This document shows positions 26,278-35,104 of a DNA stretch of 64,000 nt, one piece after another. Origin of the DNA: Streptomyces sp. NRRL F-5126 (GTDB lineage Bacteria > Actinomycetota > Actinomycetes > Streptomycetales > Streptomycetaceae); assembly GCF_000721265.1 (NCBI RefSeq), contig NZ_JOFZ01000012.1, forward strand, positions 434,001-498,000, in the 5' to 3' direction. Each line of letters opens with the position of its first letter. The first letter of the stretch is position 1. The notes beneath the pieces were generated by a model that had not been told where the DNA came from, did no database searches, and saw only the letters and a list, made by a program, of their open reading frames with translations. Position numbers and translations under genes: made by a program.

Positions 26278-27287
26278 CGGGACGTCCTCACTCTCGGGTC
26301 GAGGAGGCTGTAGGAGAGGTCGACGAGCAGGTTCACCACGACGAACACCGCGGCGAAGAACATGACGGTGGCCTGCACGAGCGGGAAGTCGCGGTTGGAG
26401 ATGGCCTCGATGGTCAGCTGTCCCACGCCCGGCCAGGAGAAGACCTGTTCGGTGAGGATGGCGCCGCCGAGCAGGCTGCCCACTTCAAGGCCGACCACGG
26501 TGATCACGGGGAGGGACGCGTTGCGCAGCGCGTGCACGAAGACGATCTTCAGCGGGCCGAACCCCTTGGCCCGTGCGGTGCGTATGTGGTCGGAGGAGAG
26601 CACGTCGATCAGCGACGATCGCAGCAGTCTGGCGACGACGGCGACGGAGTAGACGGCGAGTGTGACGGACGGCAGCACCAGGTTGGCGAACGTGCCGTAG
26701 CCGGAGGCCGGCAGCGCGTGCAGTCCGACGGCGAAGACGAGGATGAGCAGGATGCCGACCCAGAACGGCGGTGTGGACTGGCCGAGCAGGACGCCCGTCA
26801 TCACACCGCGGTCCGCTGCCCGGCCGCGGCGCATCGCCGCGATGATGCCCGCGGGCACGGCGACGCCGAGGGTCACCACGATGGCTCCGGCGGCGAGTTC
26901 GAGGGTGGCGGGCAGCCGGTCGGCCAGCACGCGGCTGACGGGCTCGTTGTAGAAGAGGGAGTTGCCGAAGTCGAAGCGCGGCAGGCCCCACAGGTAGTCC
27001 AGGTACTGCGTGATCAGGGGCCGGTCGAGCCCCAGGCTCGCGCGGAGCGTGGCCTCCTGGTGTGCGGTGGCGTCGGGCGGCAGCAGCAGCTTGACGGGGT
27101 CGCCGGAGAGCCGTACGAGGAAGAACGACACGGTGGCGGTGCACAGCAGCACCAGCAGCGCGGTGCCGACGCGGGTGAGCACCATGCGCACGAGGTGGCC
27201 GCCGCCGCCGCGCCGCGCTGCGGCCCCGGGTCCTGTACCGCCCGGCGCTCCCGCGGAGGGGGCAGGGCCGAGTGTCACGTCCGTCAT
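26274..27287 (-). CDS. ABC transporter permease, DppB/OppB type
   Basis: A 337-residue inner-membrane permease. Markers are FFLVRLSGDPVKLL with a long periplasmic loop GLDRPLITQYLDYLWG after the first helix, then FGNSLF, and the EAA loop ARAKGFGPLKIVFVHALRNA. About six transmembrane segments are present. ATG 27287 overlaps the stop of the binding-protein gene as ATGA. The N-terminus has a Gly/Ala-rich cytoplasmic extension of about 30 residues. Confidence 0.93.
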   Translation of the reverse strand: MTDVTLGPAPSAGAPGGTGPGAAARRGGGGHLVRMVLTRVGTALLVLLCTATVSFFLVRLSGDPVKLLLPPDATAHQEATLRASLGLDRPLITQYLDYLWGLPRFDFGNSLFYNEPVSRVLADRLPATLELAAGAIVVTLGVAVPAGIIAAMRRGRAADRGVMTGVLLGQSTPPFWVGILLILVFAVGLHALPASGYGTFANLVLPSVTLAVYSVAVVARLLRSSLIDVLSSDHIRTARAKGFGPLKIVFVHALRNASLPVITVVGLEVGSLLGGAILTEQVFSWPGVGQLTIEAISNRDFPLVQATVMFFAAVFVVVNLLVDLSYSLLDPRVRTSR

Positions 27288-28867
27288 CGGGACACCTCCG
27301 CGCTCGCCATCTTCAGCACGCCCGCGGGGCCCGGTTTCCAGTGCGGGCGCCGGTTGCGGGCGTAGATGTTGTCGATCTGGTAGAGCGGCACGAAGGGCGC
27401 CTCGTCCTGGATCAGCCGCTGGAGTCGGGAGAAGGCGCGGCGGCGCTCGCTCGGTGAGACGGCGAGCTCCTCCACGTCGACGAGGTGGTCGGCCTCCTTG
27501 TTGTGCCAGCGGCTCTGCCTGCGGTCGCTGCGCACGTTGGACTGGAGCATGGACTCGCCGTCCAGGGTCCACACGGTGCTCGCGGCGAGGTACATGGGGC
27601 CGAGGGCTCCGTGGTCGTTCGAGGTCAGCCGGTCCGAGTAGGTGCCCGGGTCGATCAGGTCGACCTTGGCGTGGACACCGGCGCGTGCGAGGAGCCCGGA
27701 GACGGCCTCGGCGACGTTGGAGTCGATGTTGGATGCGGTGAGCCGGGTGGTGAAGCCGTGCGGGTAGCCCGCCTCGGACAGCAGCCTGCGTGCGGTGGCC
27801 ACGGAGCGGGTGAAGGGCTTGACGTCCGGGTCGAAGCCGAAGGCGCCGCGCGGGATCATCGCGGGCACCTCGGTGGCCTTGCCGCCGAGCACGGCCTTGA
27901 TGAGCAGCGGCACGTCCACGGCGTGGTTGAGCGCCTGGCGCACGCGCTTGTCGTGCAGCGGACCCTTGTCGAGTGTGTTGAGGGAGAGGTAGGAGGTGCG
28001 GATGCCGGTGTAGCTGTCGAGAAAGACACCGGTGTATCCGTCCAGTTGCTGCGCAGCGTCAGGAGTGAGGCCGGTGACGAGGTCGACGCCGCCGCTCTGC
28101 AGGGCGGCGAGCGAGGACGACGCGTTGGGCGCCGGGCTGAAGACGAGTTCGTCGACGTCCGGGCGGCCTGCCCAGTGGTGCGCGTATGCCTTCATGCGCA
28201 GCTGATGGTCGCGCTGCCACTCGGCGAACGTGAACGGGCCTGTTCCGACGGGGTGTTGTGCGAAGCCGTGGTCGCCGACGCGGGCGAGGTAGCGGGGTGG
28301 CACGACGACGCCGCCGAAGAGGGAGACCTTCTCGGGAATGATCGGGTCGTGCAGTGAGGTGTGCAGGTCGACGGTGTGCTTGTCGACGACGGACACGCCC
28401 TTGACGTAGCGCAGTTCGACGATGGGCGACTTGGTGGCGGGGTCGAGCAGCCGCTCGATGGAGAACTTGACCGCGTCGGCGTCGCACGGCTCGCCGTTGT
28501 GGAAGGTGACCCCGGGCCTGAGCGTGAAGCGCCAGGTGAGCGGGGAGACGACCTTCCAGGTCAGGGCGAGCCGCGGGTGCAGCCGGCCGTCGGCGCCGCG
28601 GGTGGTGAGGGTGTCGAACATGTTGATCAGGGCGTTCATCGACGTCATGTCGCCCTGCTTCTGCGGGTCCATCGTCTCCGGGTCGCCGGTCTGGGACACC
28701 CGCAGGACGTTGCCGACACGGCTCGCGGGGTCGGCGCCGCAGCCGGTGAGCAGGGCGGGCGCGGCGAGCGCCGGCGCGAGGAGGGCCCCGAGGCGCAGCA
28801 CGTCGCGACGGGGCGGCCCGTCGCGGCGCGCACGTCCCGGCCGTATTCGTTCCATTGAACAGCACAT
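27284..28867 (-). CDS. Extracellular solute-binding lipoprotein, family 5 (peptide/nickel type)
   Basis: A 527-residue SBP_bac_5 protein, the receptor of the ABC importer. The N-terminus has a twin-arginine-like PRRDVLRLG motif, a hydrophobic core and a lipobox LLTGC near residue 43, so it is exported and lipid-anchored. Family markers are the TWRFTLRPGVTFHNGEP segment and VRQALNHAVD. ATG 28867 and ATG 28855 are both possible starts; neither has a good ribosome site. First gene of the importer operon, divergent from IclR. The ligand could be a peptide or an opine-, sugar- or amide-like compound. Confidence 0.9.
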   Translation of the reverse strand: MCCSMERIRPGRARRDGPPRRDVLRLGALLAPALAAPALLTGCGADPASRVGNVLRVSQTGDPETMDPQKQGDMTSMNALINMFDTLTTRGADGRLHPRLALTWKVVSPLTWRFTLRPGVTFHNGEPCDADAVKFSIERLLDPATKSPIVELRYVKGVSVVDKHTVDLHTSLHDPIIPEKVSLFGGVVVPPRYLARVGDHGFAQHPVGTGPFTFAEWQRDHQLRMKAYAHHWAGRPDVDELVFSPAPNASSSLAALQSGGVDLVTGLTPDAAQQLDGYTGVFLDSYTGIRTSYLSLNTLDKGPLHDKRVRQALNHAVDVPLLIKAVLGGKATEVPAMIPRGAFGFDPDVKPFTRSVATARRLLSEAGYPHGFTTRLTASNIDSNVAEAVSGLLARAGVHAKVDLIDPGTYSDRLTSNDHGALGPMYLAASTVWTLDGESMLQSNVRSDRRQSRWHNKEADHLVDVEELAVSPSERRRAFSRLQRLIQDEAPFVPLYQIDNIYARNRRPHWKPGPAGVLKMASAEVSR

Positions 28868-28885
28868 CCGTTCCGTCAGATGGAA
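28849..28885. promoter_or_regulatory. Candidate IclR operator elements
   Basis: GTTC-CATT-GAAC (28849-28860) and TTCC-GTCAGAT-GGAA (28871-28885) are short dyads in the divergent region between the binding-protein gene and iclR. Their TTCC/GGAA arms are reminiscent of IclR-family sites. The arms are only four bases long, so this is tentative. Confidence 0.3.
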
Positions 28886-28909
28886 TGCGGTTGGGTTAAG
28901 CTAAGCGAC

Positions 28910-29740
28910 ATGGGGAAACCGGTCAACACCCGCCGCAGCGAGCAGGAGCCCGTCAAGGGCCCGGTCGACAAGGCGATGGAGGTGCTCGAAGCGCTGGTCG
29001 AGGGGGGTGGCGGCCCGCACCGCCTCGGCGAGATCGCCCGCCGCACGGGCCTGACGAAACCGACCGTCCACCGCCACCTGCGCACCATGGCCGACTACGG
29101 CTTCGCCCAGGTGGCCGAGGGCGGCAGCTACCGACCCGGCCCCCGGCTCCTCGGGCTCGCCGCCGCCGCGCTCGACGCGGGCCCCGGGCTCGGCCTCGCC
29201 CGTCCCGTGCTGGCGGATCTGCGGCAGCGCACCGGGCTCCTCGCGTACTACGCGGTGCGCGACGCGGACGATGCCGTCTTCCTGGCCCTGTCCGAGCCCT
29301 CGCGGGAGTACCGGATGAGCGCGCGCCCGGGCGGCCGCGCGCCGCTGTACTGCAGCGCGGCCGGGCTCGCGATGCTGTCGGCGCTGCCGCCCGCCGAGGT
29401 CGGCGACGTGCTGGACGGCGCGGGCCCGCTGCCCGCGCGCACGCCGCACACGCTGACGGATCCGGCGGCGCTGCGGGCCGAGTTGGCCGACTGCGGGCGG
29501 CGCGGGTACGCGGTGGACGACGAGTTCGAGGAGCAGGACGCACGCGCGGTGGCCGCGCCGGTGGTCGGCGCGGACGGCCGCGCGGTGGGCGCGATCGCGG
29601 TGCGCGGGCTGACGTTCGCTCTGGACGCGGCGGGCGTCGAGCTGTTCGGCCCGATGGTGCGGGCGGCGGCGAAAGCGGTCTCGTCAGGTATGGCCGGGGT
29701 GCCGAGGCTCGGTCTTGTGGCGGACGGGGGCGTCGCGTGA
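28910..29740 (+). CDS. IclR family transcriptional regulator
   Basis: A 276-residue regulator. The winged helix-turn-helix at about 20-80 reads LGEIARRTGLTKPTVHRHLRTM, followed by the IclR effector domain with VAAPVVGADGRAVGAIAV near the end. The first part is LGEIARRTGLTKPTVHRHL. It is divergent from the ABC importer operon and translationally coupled (GTGA) to a serine hydrolase gene. By arrangement it should control both. Its effector is probably the imported compound or a breakdown product. Confidence 0.92.
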   Translation: MGKPVNTRRSEQEPVKGPVDKAMEVLEALVEGGGGPHRLGEIARRTGLTKPTVHRHLRTMADYGFAQVAEGGSYRPGPRLLGLAAAALDAGPGLGLARPVLADLRQRTGLLAYYAVRDADDAVFLALSEPSREYRMSARPGGRAPLYCSAAGLAMLSALPPAEVGDVLDGAGPLPARTPHTLTDPAALRAELADCGRRGYAVDDEFEEQDARAVAAPVVGADGRAVGAIAVRGLTFALDAAGVELFGPMVRAAAKAVSSGMAGVPRLGLVADGGVA

Positions 29741-30792
29741 ACGAGCTGCGGGCGATCCTGGAGCGGGGCAGGGCCGAACGGGTCTACTCGGCCGCGGCCT
29801 GGTCGGTGGGCACGGCGGACGAGGTGCTGGACCGCGGGTGGCTCGGCACCCGCGCCTGGGACGAGGGCGCGCCCGAGGCAGACGGCGGCGCGCTGTGGGA
29901 CCTGGCATCGGTGACGAAGCCGATCGTGGGACTCGCGGTTATGGCGCTCGTGGACCGGGGCCGGCTCGCCCTGGCCGACACGGTCGCCGCGCATCTGCCC
30001 CGGTACGCCGCGACCGACAAGGCGCGCCTCACGGTCGGTCAACTGCTCACCCACACCTCGGGATTGCCGGGTCAGGTACCGATGTACCGCGATCACCCCA
30101 CCCGCGAGTCGCTGCTGGCCGCACTCGGCACGCTCACGCTCACCGGCCCGCCCGGCACCCGGGTGGCCTACTCCTCCCAGGGGTTCATGCTGCTGGGGCT
30201 GATCGCCGAGGCGGCATCGGGACAGTCGCTGGACGCGCTGGTCGCCGAAGCGGTGACCGGCCCCCTGTCCATGGCGGGCACCGGATTCGCGCCGGACGCG
30301 GTGGGACGGGCGCGCGCGGTGGCGACGGAGCACTGCCCGTGGCGCGGCAGGACCGTCGTCGGCGAGGTGCACGACGAGAACGCGGCCGTGCTGGGCGGCG
30401 TGTGCGGGCACGCGGGCCTGTTCGCGCCGCTCGGGGACATGGAGCGGCTCGGCATCTCGCTCGCGGGCGGCGCGCGCGAGATGCTGCGCCCCGGCACGTA
30501 CGCACGGATGACGGCGCCGCACACGGACGGCCTCGGCCTGCGCAGGTGCCTCGCGTGGCAGGGGCTCGACGCGGTGGGCTCGCCGGTCGGCACGGCCTTC
30601 GGGCCCGCCTCGTACGGGCACACGGGCTTCACGGGCACGAGTGTCTGGGTCGACCCGGACACCGGCCTCTACGCCGTCCTGCTGACGAACCGGGTGCACC
30701 CGACACGGCAGGGCGACTCCATCGGCGCGGTGCGCCGCGCGTTCCACGACGCGGCGCACGCGGCGTACGCGGGACAGGCGCACGCGCGGTAG
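29737..30792 (+). CDS. Serine hydrolase, beta-lactamase class C fold
   Basis: A 351-residue protein with the penicillin-binding fold. The nucleophile motif is Ser58-Val-Thr-Lys61 (ASVTK), the second motif Tyr145-Ser-Ser147 and a C-terminal YGHTGFTGT supplies the HTG in place of KTG. There is no signal peptide, so it acts in the cytoplasm. Family members are esterases, D-amino-acid amidases or peptidases as often as beta-lactamases. It follows iclR with a GTGA overlap and probably processes an ester or amide taken up by the importer (inference). Confidence 0.85.
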   Translation: MNELRAILERGRAERVYSAAAWSVGTADEVLDRGWLGTRAWDEGAPEADGGALWDLASVTKPIVGLAVMALVDRGRLALADTVAAHLPRYAATDKARLTVGQLLTHTSGLPGQVPMYRDHPTRESLLAALGTLTLTGPPGTRVAYSSQGFMLLGLIAEAASGQSLDALVAEAVTGPLSMAGTGFAPDAVGRARAVATEHCPWRGRTVVGEVHDENAAVLGGVCGHAGLFAPLGDMERLGISLAGGAREMLRPGTYARMTAPHTDGLGLRRCLAWQGLDAVGSPVGTAFGPASYGHTGFTGTSVWVDPDTGLYAVLLTNRVHPTRQGDSIGAVRRAFHDAAHAAYAGQAHAR

Positions 30793-30814
30793 GCGCACGC
30801 GGCAGGCGCACGCG
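30776..30814. repeat. Three copies of an 11-bp unit at a gene end
   Basis: AGGCGCACGCG occurs at 30776-30786, 30791-30801 and 30804-30814, starting within the last codons of the serine hydrolase gene and passing its stop. Confidence 0.7.
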
Positions 30815-31016
30815 CGTTACCGGGGAGCGCGGGGCCACGCCCGGCGGTGGGGCCGGTTGGCGCAGCACACAACCCGCTCGTGCGAAATCGGCGCGGATCA
30901 CACGGCTGCGCGCACAGGGCGGGAAGTAGTCGACGCAACCGGGCGCGGGTGCGACGCGGAGCGGTTCGTCCTCCGCGCGCGACCGTGCCGAACCCCTGTC
31001 CTCGAAGGGCTCTGAG

Positions 31017-32087
31017 TTGTACTACAGACAGATCTCGACGCGGCGCGCCCGGCTGGCCGGTGCCTGCGCCCTCGCCCTGGCCACCACCGCCGCACTCGCC
31101 GCGTCGAACGCGCACGCGGCCGCCCCCGCCGCACCGGGGCCCCAGGGACTGTCCGCGGCGTCCGCCGGGTCGCTGGCGGCCCGGTTCGGCGACACCTCCC
31201 AGGGCTCGTTCTACGACTCCGCCCACCGGCGGCTCGTCGTCAACGTCCTGGACGAGTCGGCCGCCGACACCGTGCGAGCCGGCGGGGCGACGCCGCGGCT
31301 GGTGTCCAACTCGCTCGCTGCCCTCAGGTCCGCCACCGCGACACTCAAGGCGAAGGCGAACATCGTCGGCACTGCGTGGGTCATCGACCCGAGGGCGGAC
31401 AAGGTCGTGGTGACGGCGGACCGCACGGTGGACGACGACAGGCTGGCGCGGCTGAACAAGATCGTGGGCGACCTGGGCAGCCGGGCGGTGCTCGAAAGGA
31501 CCCCGGGCAAGCTGTCCTTGTCCATCGCGGGTGGCGACGCCATCTGGGGTGACACCGCCCGCTGCTCCCTGGGCTTCAACGTGGTCAAGGACGGCGAGCC
31601 CTACTTCCTGACGGCCGGTCACTGCGGAAAGGCCGTCAAGACCTGGTCGTCCACGCAGGACGGGGCGAAGATCGCGCAGACCGAGACCGTGAGCTTCCCG
31701 ACGAACGACTATTCGATGGCGAAGTACACGGACACCGCGGCCCACCCCAGCGAGGTGGACCTCTACAACGGCACGTCCCAGCCGATCACCGAGGCCGGGA
31801 CCCCGCTGGTGGGCCAGTCCGTCGAGCGCAGCGGGTCCACGACGAAGACCCACACCGGCAAGGTGACGGGCCTCGACGCCACCGTCAACTACCAGGAGGG
31901 CACGGTGAGCGGCCTCATCAAGACCGACGTGTGCGCCGAGCCGGGCGACAGCGGCGGCCCCCTGTTCGACTCGTCCACGGCGCTGGGTCTGACGTCCGGC
32001 GGAAGCGGCGACTGCACGTCCGGGGGCGAGACGTACTTCCAGCCGGTCCCGGAGGCGTTGACGGCCCTGGGGGCGTCGATCGGCTGA
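31017..32087 (+). CDS. Streptogrisin-like S1 serine protease, prepro form
   Basis: A 356-residue secreted chymotrypsin-fold protease. A Sec signal peptide (1-34, ending NAHAAA), an alpha-lytic-type propeptide (about 45-168) and the mature domain from about Ile170 are seen. Catalytic residues are His202 (TAGHCG), Asp231 (TNDYSM) and Ser312 (GDSGGP). Cys183-Cys203 and Cys306-Cys333 should form the two family disulfides. The TTG start at 31017 has GAAGGG upstream. The propeptide assists folding and is removed by self-cleavage. It is separate from the following operon by a 139-bp gap with a palindrome. Confidence 0.93.
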   Translation: MYYRQISTRRARLAGACALALATTAALAASNAHAAAPAAPGPQGLSAASAGSLAARFGDTSQGSFYDSAHRRLVVNVLDESAADTVRAGGATPRLVSNSLAALRSATATLKAKANIVGTAWVIDPRADKVVVTADRTVDDDRLARLNKIVGDLGSRAVLERTPGKLSLSIAGGDAIWGDTARCSLGFNVVKDGEPYFLTAGHCGKAVKTWSSTQDGAKIAQTETVSFPTNDYSMAKYTDTAAHPSEVDLYNGTSQPITEAGTPLVGQSVERSGSTTKTHTGKVTGLDATVNYQEGTVSGLIKTDVCAEPGDSGGPLFDSSTALGLTSGGSGDCTSGGETYFQPVPEALTALGASIG

Positions 32088-32115
32088 CGGGAGCGACACC
32101 GCAGTCTGGGGATTG

Positions 32116-32136
32116 AACTCTGCAACATGCAGAGTT
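32116..32136. promoter_or_regulatory. 21-bp perfect palindrome upstream of the peptide operon
   Basis: AACTCTGCA and TGCAGAGTT are perfect 9-bp arms around ACA. The element starts 29 bp after the protease stop and ends 90 bp before the small-peptide start. It is more AT-rich than its surroundings and has no T run after it, which favours an operator over a terminator. No regulator gene is adjacent. Confidence 0.65.
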
Positions 32137-32226
32137 ACGTGAGCTTTTGCCCCATTTGCTCCCTATGCCGTGTGTGTGTTGCGATGGATCTGCAAGCAAA
32201 GAGCCGATCGAAAGGGGATGGTGGGG

Positions 32227-32415
32227 ATGGCTTCCGTCGAACCCGTGACCCGCGACCTCACTGAGCTTCAGGACACGGAACTCGAAGCGGCGCTCAACCC
32301 GCTCGAGGCGGCCGGCACCTTCCGTGACACCCGTGAGTGCGCGGCACTCGCCCTGGCCGCCGGCGGTGGACAGGTCCTGCTGTCGCCCCCGACCCCGCGG
32401 CCGAAGAAGGGCTGA
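32227..32415 (+). CDS. 62-residue peptide, candidate RiPP precursor
   Basis: The start is placed at ATG 32227, with AAAGGGG nine bases upstream; ATG 32218 is too close to that site. The N-terminal part is acidic and helical (LTELQDTELEAALNPLEAAG), like a leader peptide, and the C-terminal part is uncharged to basic: LALAAGGGQVLLSPPTPRPK ending KKG. The first segment is LTELQDTELEAALNPLEAAG. There is no signal peptide. It is the first gene of a coupled operon with four larger genes. A ribosomally made precursor is the leading interpretation; a small regulatory or chaperone-like subunit is the alternative. One Cys (38) is present, so lanthionine rings are not expected. Confidence 0.6.
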   Translation: MASVEPVTRDLTELQDTELEAALNPLEAAGTFRDTRECAALALAAGGGQVLLSPPTPRPKKG

Positions 32416-32424
32416 CGGGATTCC

Positions 32425-33186
32425 ATGACGGAGCAGTCAGGCACCTCGACCCGTCTGACGGGCGCGGTGCAGGACCTCGCGTTCGAGGTGGTCTCCGCCC
32501 TCCGGGGCGGGGACCACGTCGGCGGTGTGTGCGGGGGCGCCGGCATCGGCACGGACGACGGCCCCGGCCTCGCCGCCGTACGGGTACTCGGCTGTGACGT
32601 GCTGCTGCCGAGCACCATGCTCGGCCGCCCCGCCGACGCGGCCGATCTCGCGCTCTTCCAGCGGGCCGTCTCGGTCTTCCCCCCGGCGCAGGACGCCCCC
32701 GCCGTCTCGGCGTGGAGCCACTGGGCCATGACGCGTACCCTGCTGCGGCTCGCCGGCACCACCGACGCGGTCGGCACGTACACCCGGCCGGGCTCTCCCC
32801 CGGCCGCGGGCCCGGCACCGGGCGACGGGGCGGAGGCGGCCGCCGAGCCCGGCACCGGCTGGCTGGACGACGCGCCCTGGCAGACGCTGACCCACCAGCT
32901 CGCCGTGCTCGCCGCCCTCGCCGTACCGGGCGCCGACTGCGGCGTCGCGCGCGTCGCGGAACGCAGGCCGGTGGACGTCGCGCGGGGCTTCGTGCGCGCC
33001 GTACGCCGCCGCGACTGGCTGCAGGCCGCGGGCGCGGGGAGGTGGCTGTCCGCCACCGGAGGCGCACCGGACACCCTGGGCCTCGACGCGGGCCTCGCCT
33101 TCGTCGCGCAGATGGGCGCGCCGGACGCGCGCGTCGCGCTGCACGTCCACGTCGCGCAGGAGCTGCGGGCGGGGACCGCCGCGTGA
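32425..33186 (+). CDS. Protein of unknown function in the peptide operon
   Basis: A 253-residue protein, not recognised. It is helical, with a flexible Pro/Gly/Ala-rich insertion around 115-140 (PGSPPAAGPAPGDGAEAAAE), and has no signal peptide or membrane segment. It starts nine bases after the peptide stop and its end overlaps the next gene as GTGA. A tail DARVALHVHVAQEL contains two His. It may be an adaptor or a divergent relative of the next two proteins; similarity is too weak to claim. Confidence 0.65.
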   Translation: MTEQSGTSTRLTGAVQDLAFEVVSALRGGDHVGGVCGGAGIGTDDGPGLAAVRVLGCDVLLPSTMLGRPADAADLALFQRAVSVFPPAQDAPAVSAWSHWAMTRTLLRLAGTTDAVGTYTRPGSPPAAGPAPGDGAEAAAEPGTGWLDDAPWQTLTHQLAVLAALAVPGADCGVARVAERRPVDVARGFVRAVRRRDWLQAAGAGRWLSATGGAPDTLGLDAGLAFVAQMGAPDARVALHVHVAQELRAGTAA

Positions 33187-34121
33187 CCTCCCCCGGGGCG
33201 GTCAGAGCCGTCGGCGAGGCCGCACTCGGCTGGATCCGCGACCATCGCGCGGACTTCCGGCTCGGCGCGGACGCGCTCGACACGGCCGGGGACGTCAACC
33301 GCACGTGGAAACCGCTCGGTGAACTCGCGCAGGTCAGCCTCTCCGTGCGCCGGGCGACCAGCGCCGGGGACCCCCTGCACGACACCGCGGACGACCTGCT
33401 GCGCTACGCATGGGCGCTGACCGGTGAGGGCGCCTGCTTCCACGACGTCCTGCGCCTCGAACCCTTCGCCACGTACGCCCTGGAGGTCTACGCCGCCTTC
33501 GCGGCCGCGGGCCTGCGGCACGCCGCGTTCGAGGAGCTCGCGGCGACGATGGCGGGCACGCGCGGCTGGCGGCTGACGGAGCAGCAGCCGAACCGCCGCC
33601 TGGGCGTGCTGAACTCGGAGCGCCGGGTCGGCCTGCCCCAGCACCGCTCCCCCGAGCAGGCGCTGCGCGCCACCTGGCTCGGCGGACTGCCCGAGCCGTG
33701 GACGTTCGAGACGGCCTCCGGTTACACGCTCACCCACGTGGTCTTCCACCTCACCGACTGGGGCGGCGACGCCTCGCGCGTCCCCGGCGACATCGCCTCG
33801 TACCTCGGCCTGTGGCTGCCCGCCTGGCTCGACTCCTGCGCGGAGGACGACCAGTGGGACCTGCTCGCCGAACTCCTCGCCGTGGCTGCCGCGTTGCCCG
33901 AGCCCCCGGCACCGGCGCTGCTGCACGGCGCCTGGTCGGCGCTTGCCGCGGCGCAGGACCACGGCGGCGGCCTGCCCGAGACCGGTCCCGGCCGCCACGG
34001 GCGCGCAGGGCGGCGCGGCTTCGCCGACTGCTACCACTCGACCCTGATGGCCGCCTTCGCCGCCGCGCTCGCGCTGGGCGGGCACGACCCCCGTCGAGAC
34101 AGTGAGGGAGCCCCGGCATGA
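33183..34121 (+). CDS. Helical FHLTDWG-motif protein, paralogue 1
   Basis: A 312-residue soluble helical protein, unknown function. It shares with the next gene product the motifs KPLGE (43-47), THVVFHLTDWG (184-194), LWLPAWLD, WDLLAELL and a C-terminal YHSTLMAAF. The repeated W..L.AAQ..GG.P pattern near the end resembles the turn motifs of alpha/alpha-toroid enzymes such as terpene cyclases and LanC proteins, which suggests that fold (inference). His189 and Asp192 are candidate active-site residues. GTG 33183 overlaps the previous stop. Confidence 0.68.
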   Translation: MTSPGAVRAVGEAALGWIRDHRADFRLGADALDTAGDVNRTWKPLGELAQVSLSVRRATSAGDPLHDTADDLLRYAWALTGEGACFHDVLRLEPFATYALEVYAAFAAAGLRHAAFEELAATMAGTRGWRLTEQQPNRRLGVLNSERRVGLPQHRSPEQALRATWLGGLPEPWTFETASGYTLTHVVFHLTDWGGDASRVPGDIASYLGLWLPAWLDSCAEDDQWDLLAELLAVAAALPEPPAPALLHGAWSALAAAQDHGGGLPETGPGRHGRAGRRGFADCYHSTLMAAFAAALALGGHDPRRDSEGAPA

Positions 34122-35104
34122 CCACCACCACGGCGGCCGCCACGGCCGCCACCTCCCTGCTCCACTCGGTGGGCGCGCAGGCCGCGGAGTGGCTGTACGC
34201 GCACCGCGACGGCTTCCGCCTGGAACCCGGCGTCGACCCGGAGACGGGATTCCTCGAACGGTTCAAGCCCATCGGCGAGGTCGCCATGATCGGCTCGGTC
34301 CTCTTCCGCGAGGGCGTCGCGGGCTCGCGCCAGGCGGACCTCGTCAGGCGGCTGCTCGACCACGTGTGGCACGAGACGCTGGACAGCGGCCACCTGCTCG
34401 TACGGGGGCAGCGCATCGAGCCCATCTCGCCGATCCCGTTCGAGGTGTACCTGCCGTTTCGCGAGCTGGGGTACGCGGACCCCGAGGTCGAGCGTGCGGT
34501 GCTGATGAACCAGCGGTGGCGCGGCTGGGCCGCCTTCGAGGCCAAGCCCGTACGGCGGCTCGGCCTCGCCCTGTTCCGGCGGCGGTTCGAGGCCGCCGCG
34601 GCGCCCGACGGCGCGGGCCGCACGGAGCGGGCGGACGAGGCGGACGCCGACTTCCGCGCCGCCCTGCGCGAGACGTGGCTGGCGCGCCGCCCGGAACCGT
34701 GGACCGTCGAGGGACACATCGGCTACGACATCACGCACACCGTCTTCCACCTCACGGACTGGGGCAGGAACCCGCGGGGGCTGCCGGATGACCTGGCACG
34801 CTACCTCGCGCTGTGGCTGCCCGCCTGGCTGGACGACTGGCTCGACCTGGAGCGCTGGGACCTGCTCGGGGAACTGCTCGTCGTCGACGCGTGCCTGCCC
34901 GAGCCGACGCTCGACGCACGCGCCTGGGAGGCCTTCGCCGCGGCGCAGCGGCGCGACGGGGCCATGCCGGCCGTGCGCACCATGCCGGAGGGCAGCCCCG
35001 ACGAGGTCTTCGACATCGTGTACCACCCGACGCTCGTCGCCGCCTTCGCCTCCACCCTCGCCACCTCGCGCGCCATGGCGCGCCTGACCGGCGACCCGGC
35101 ATGA
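34118..35104 (+). CDS. Helical FHLTDWG-motif protein, paralogue 2
   Basis: A 328-residue soluble paralogue of the preceding protein. Shared motifs include RFKPIGEVA (near 48), THTVFHLTDWG (206-216), LWLPAWLDDWLDLERWDLLGELLV and YHPTLVAAF. The longer one begins LWLPAWLDDW. It has an inserted Ala/Asp-rich acidic segment around 158-178. ATG 34118 overlaps the previous stop as ATGA, and its own stop overlaps the next start. Two paralogues side by side suggest a heteromeric complex or successive steps on the same substrate (inference). Confidence 0.68.
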   Translation: MTTTTAAATAATSLLHSVGAQAAEWLYAHRDGFRLEPGVDPETGFLERFKPIGEVAMIGSVLFREGVAGSRQADLVRRLLDHVWHETLDSGHLLVRGQRIEPISPIPFEVYLPFRELGYADPEVERAVLMNQRWRGWAAFEAKPVRRLGLALFRRRFEAAAAPDGAGRTERADEADADFRAALRETWLARRPEPWTVEGHIGYDITHTVFHLTDWGRNPRGLPDDLARYLALWLPAWLDDWLDLERWDLLGELLVVDACLPEPTLDARAWEAFAAAQRRDGAMPAVRTMPEGSPDEVFDIVYHPTLVAAFASTLATSRAMARLTGDPA

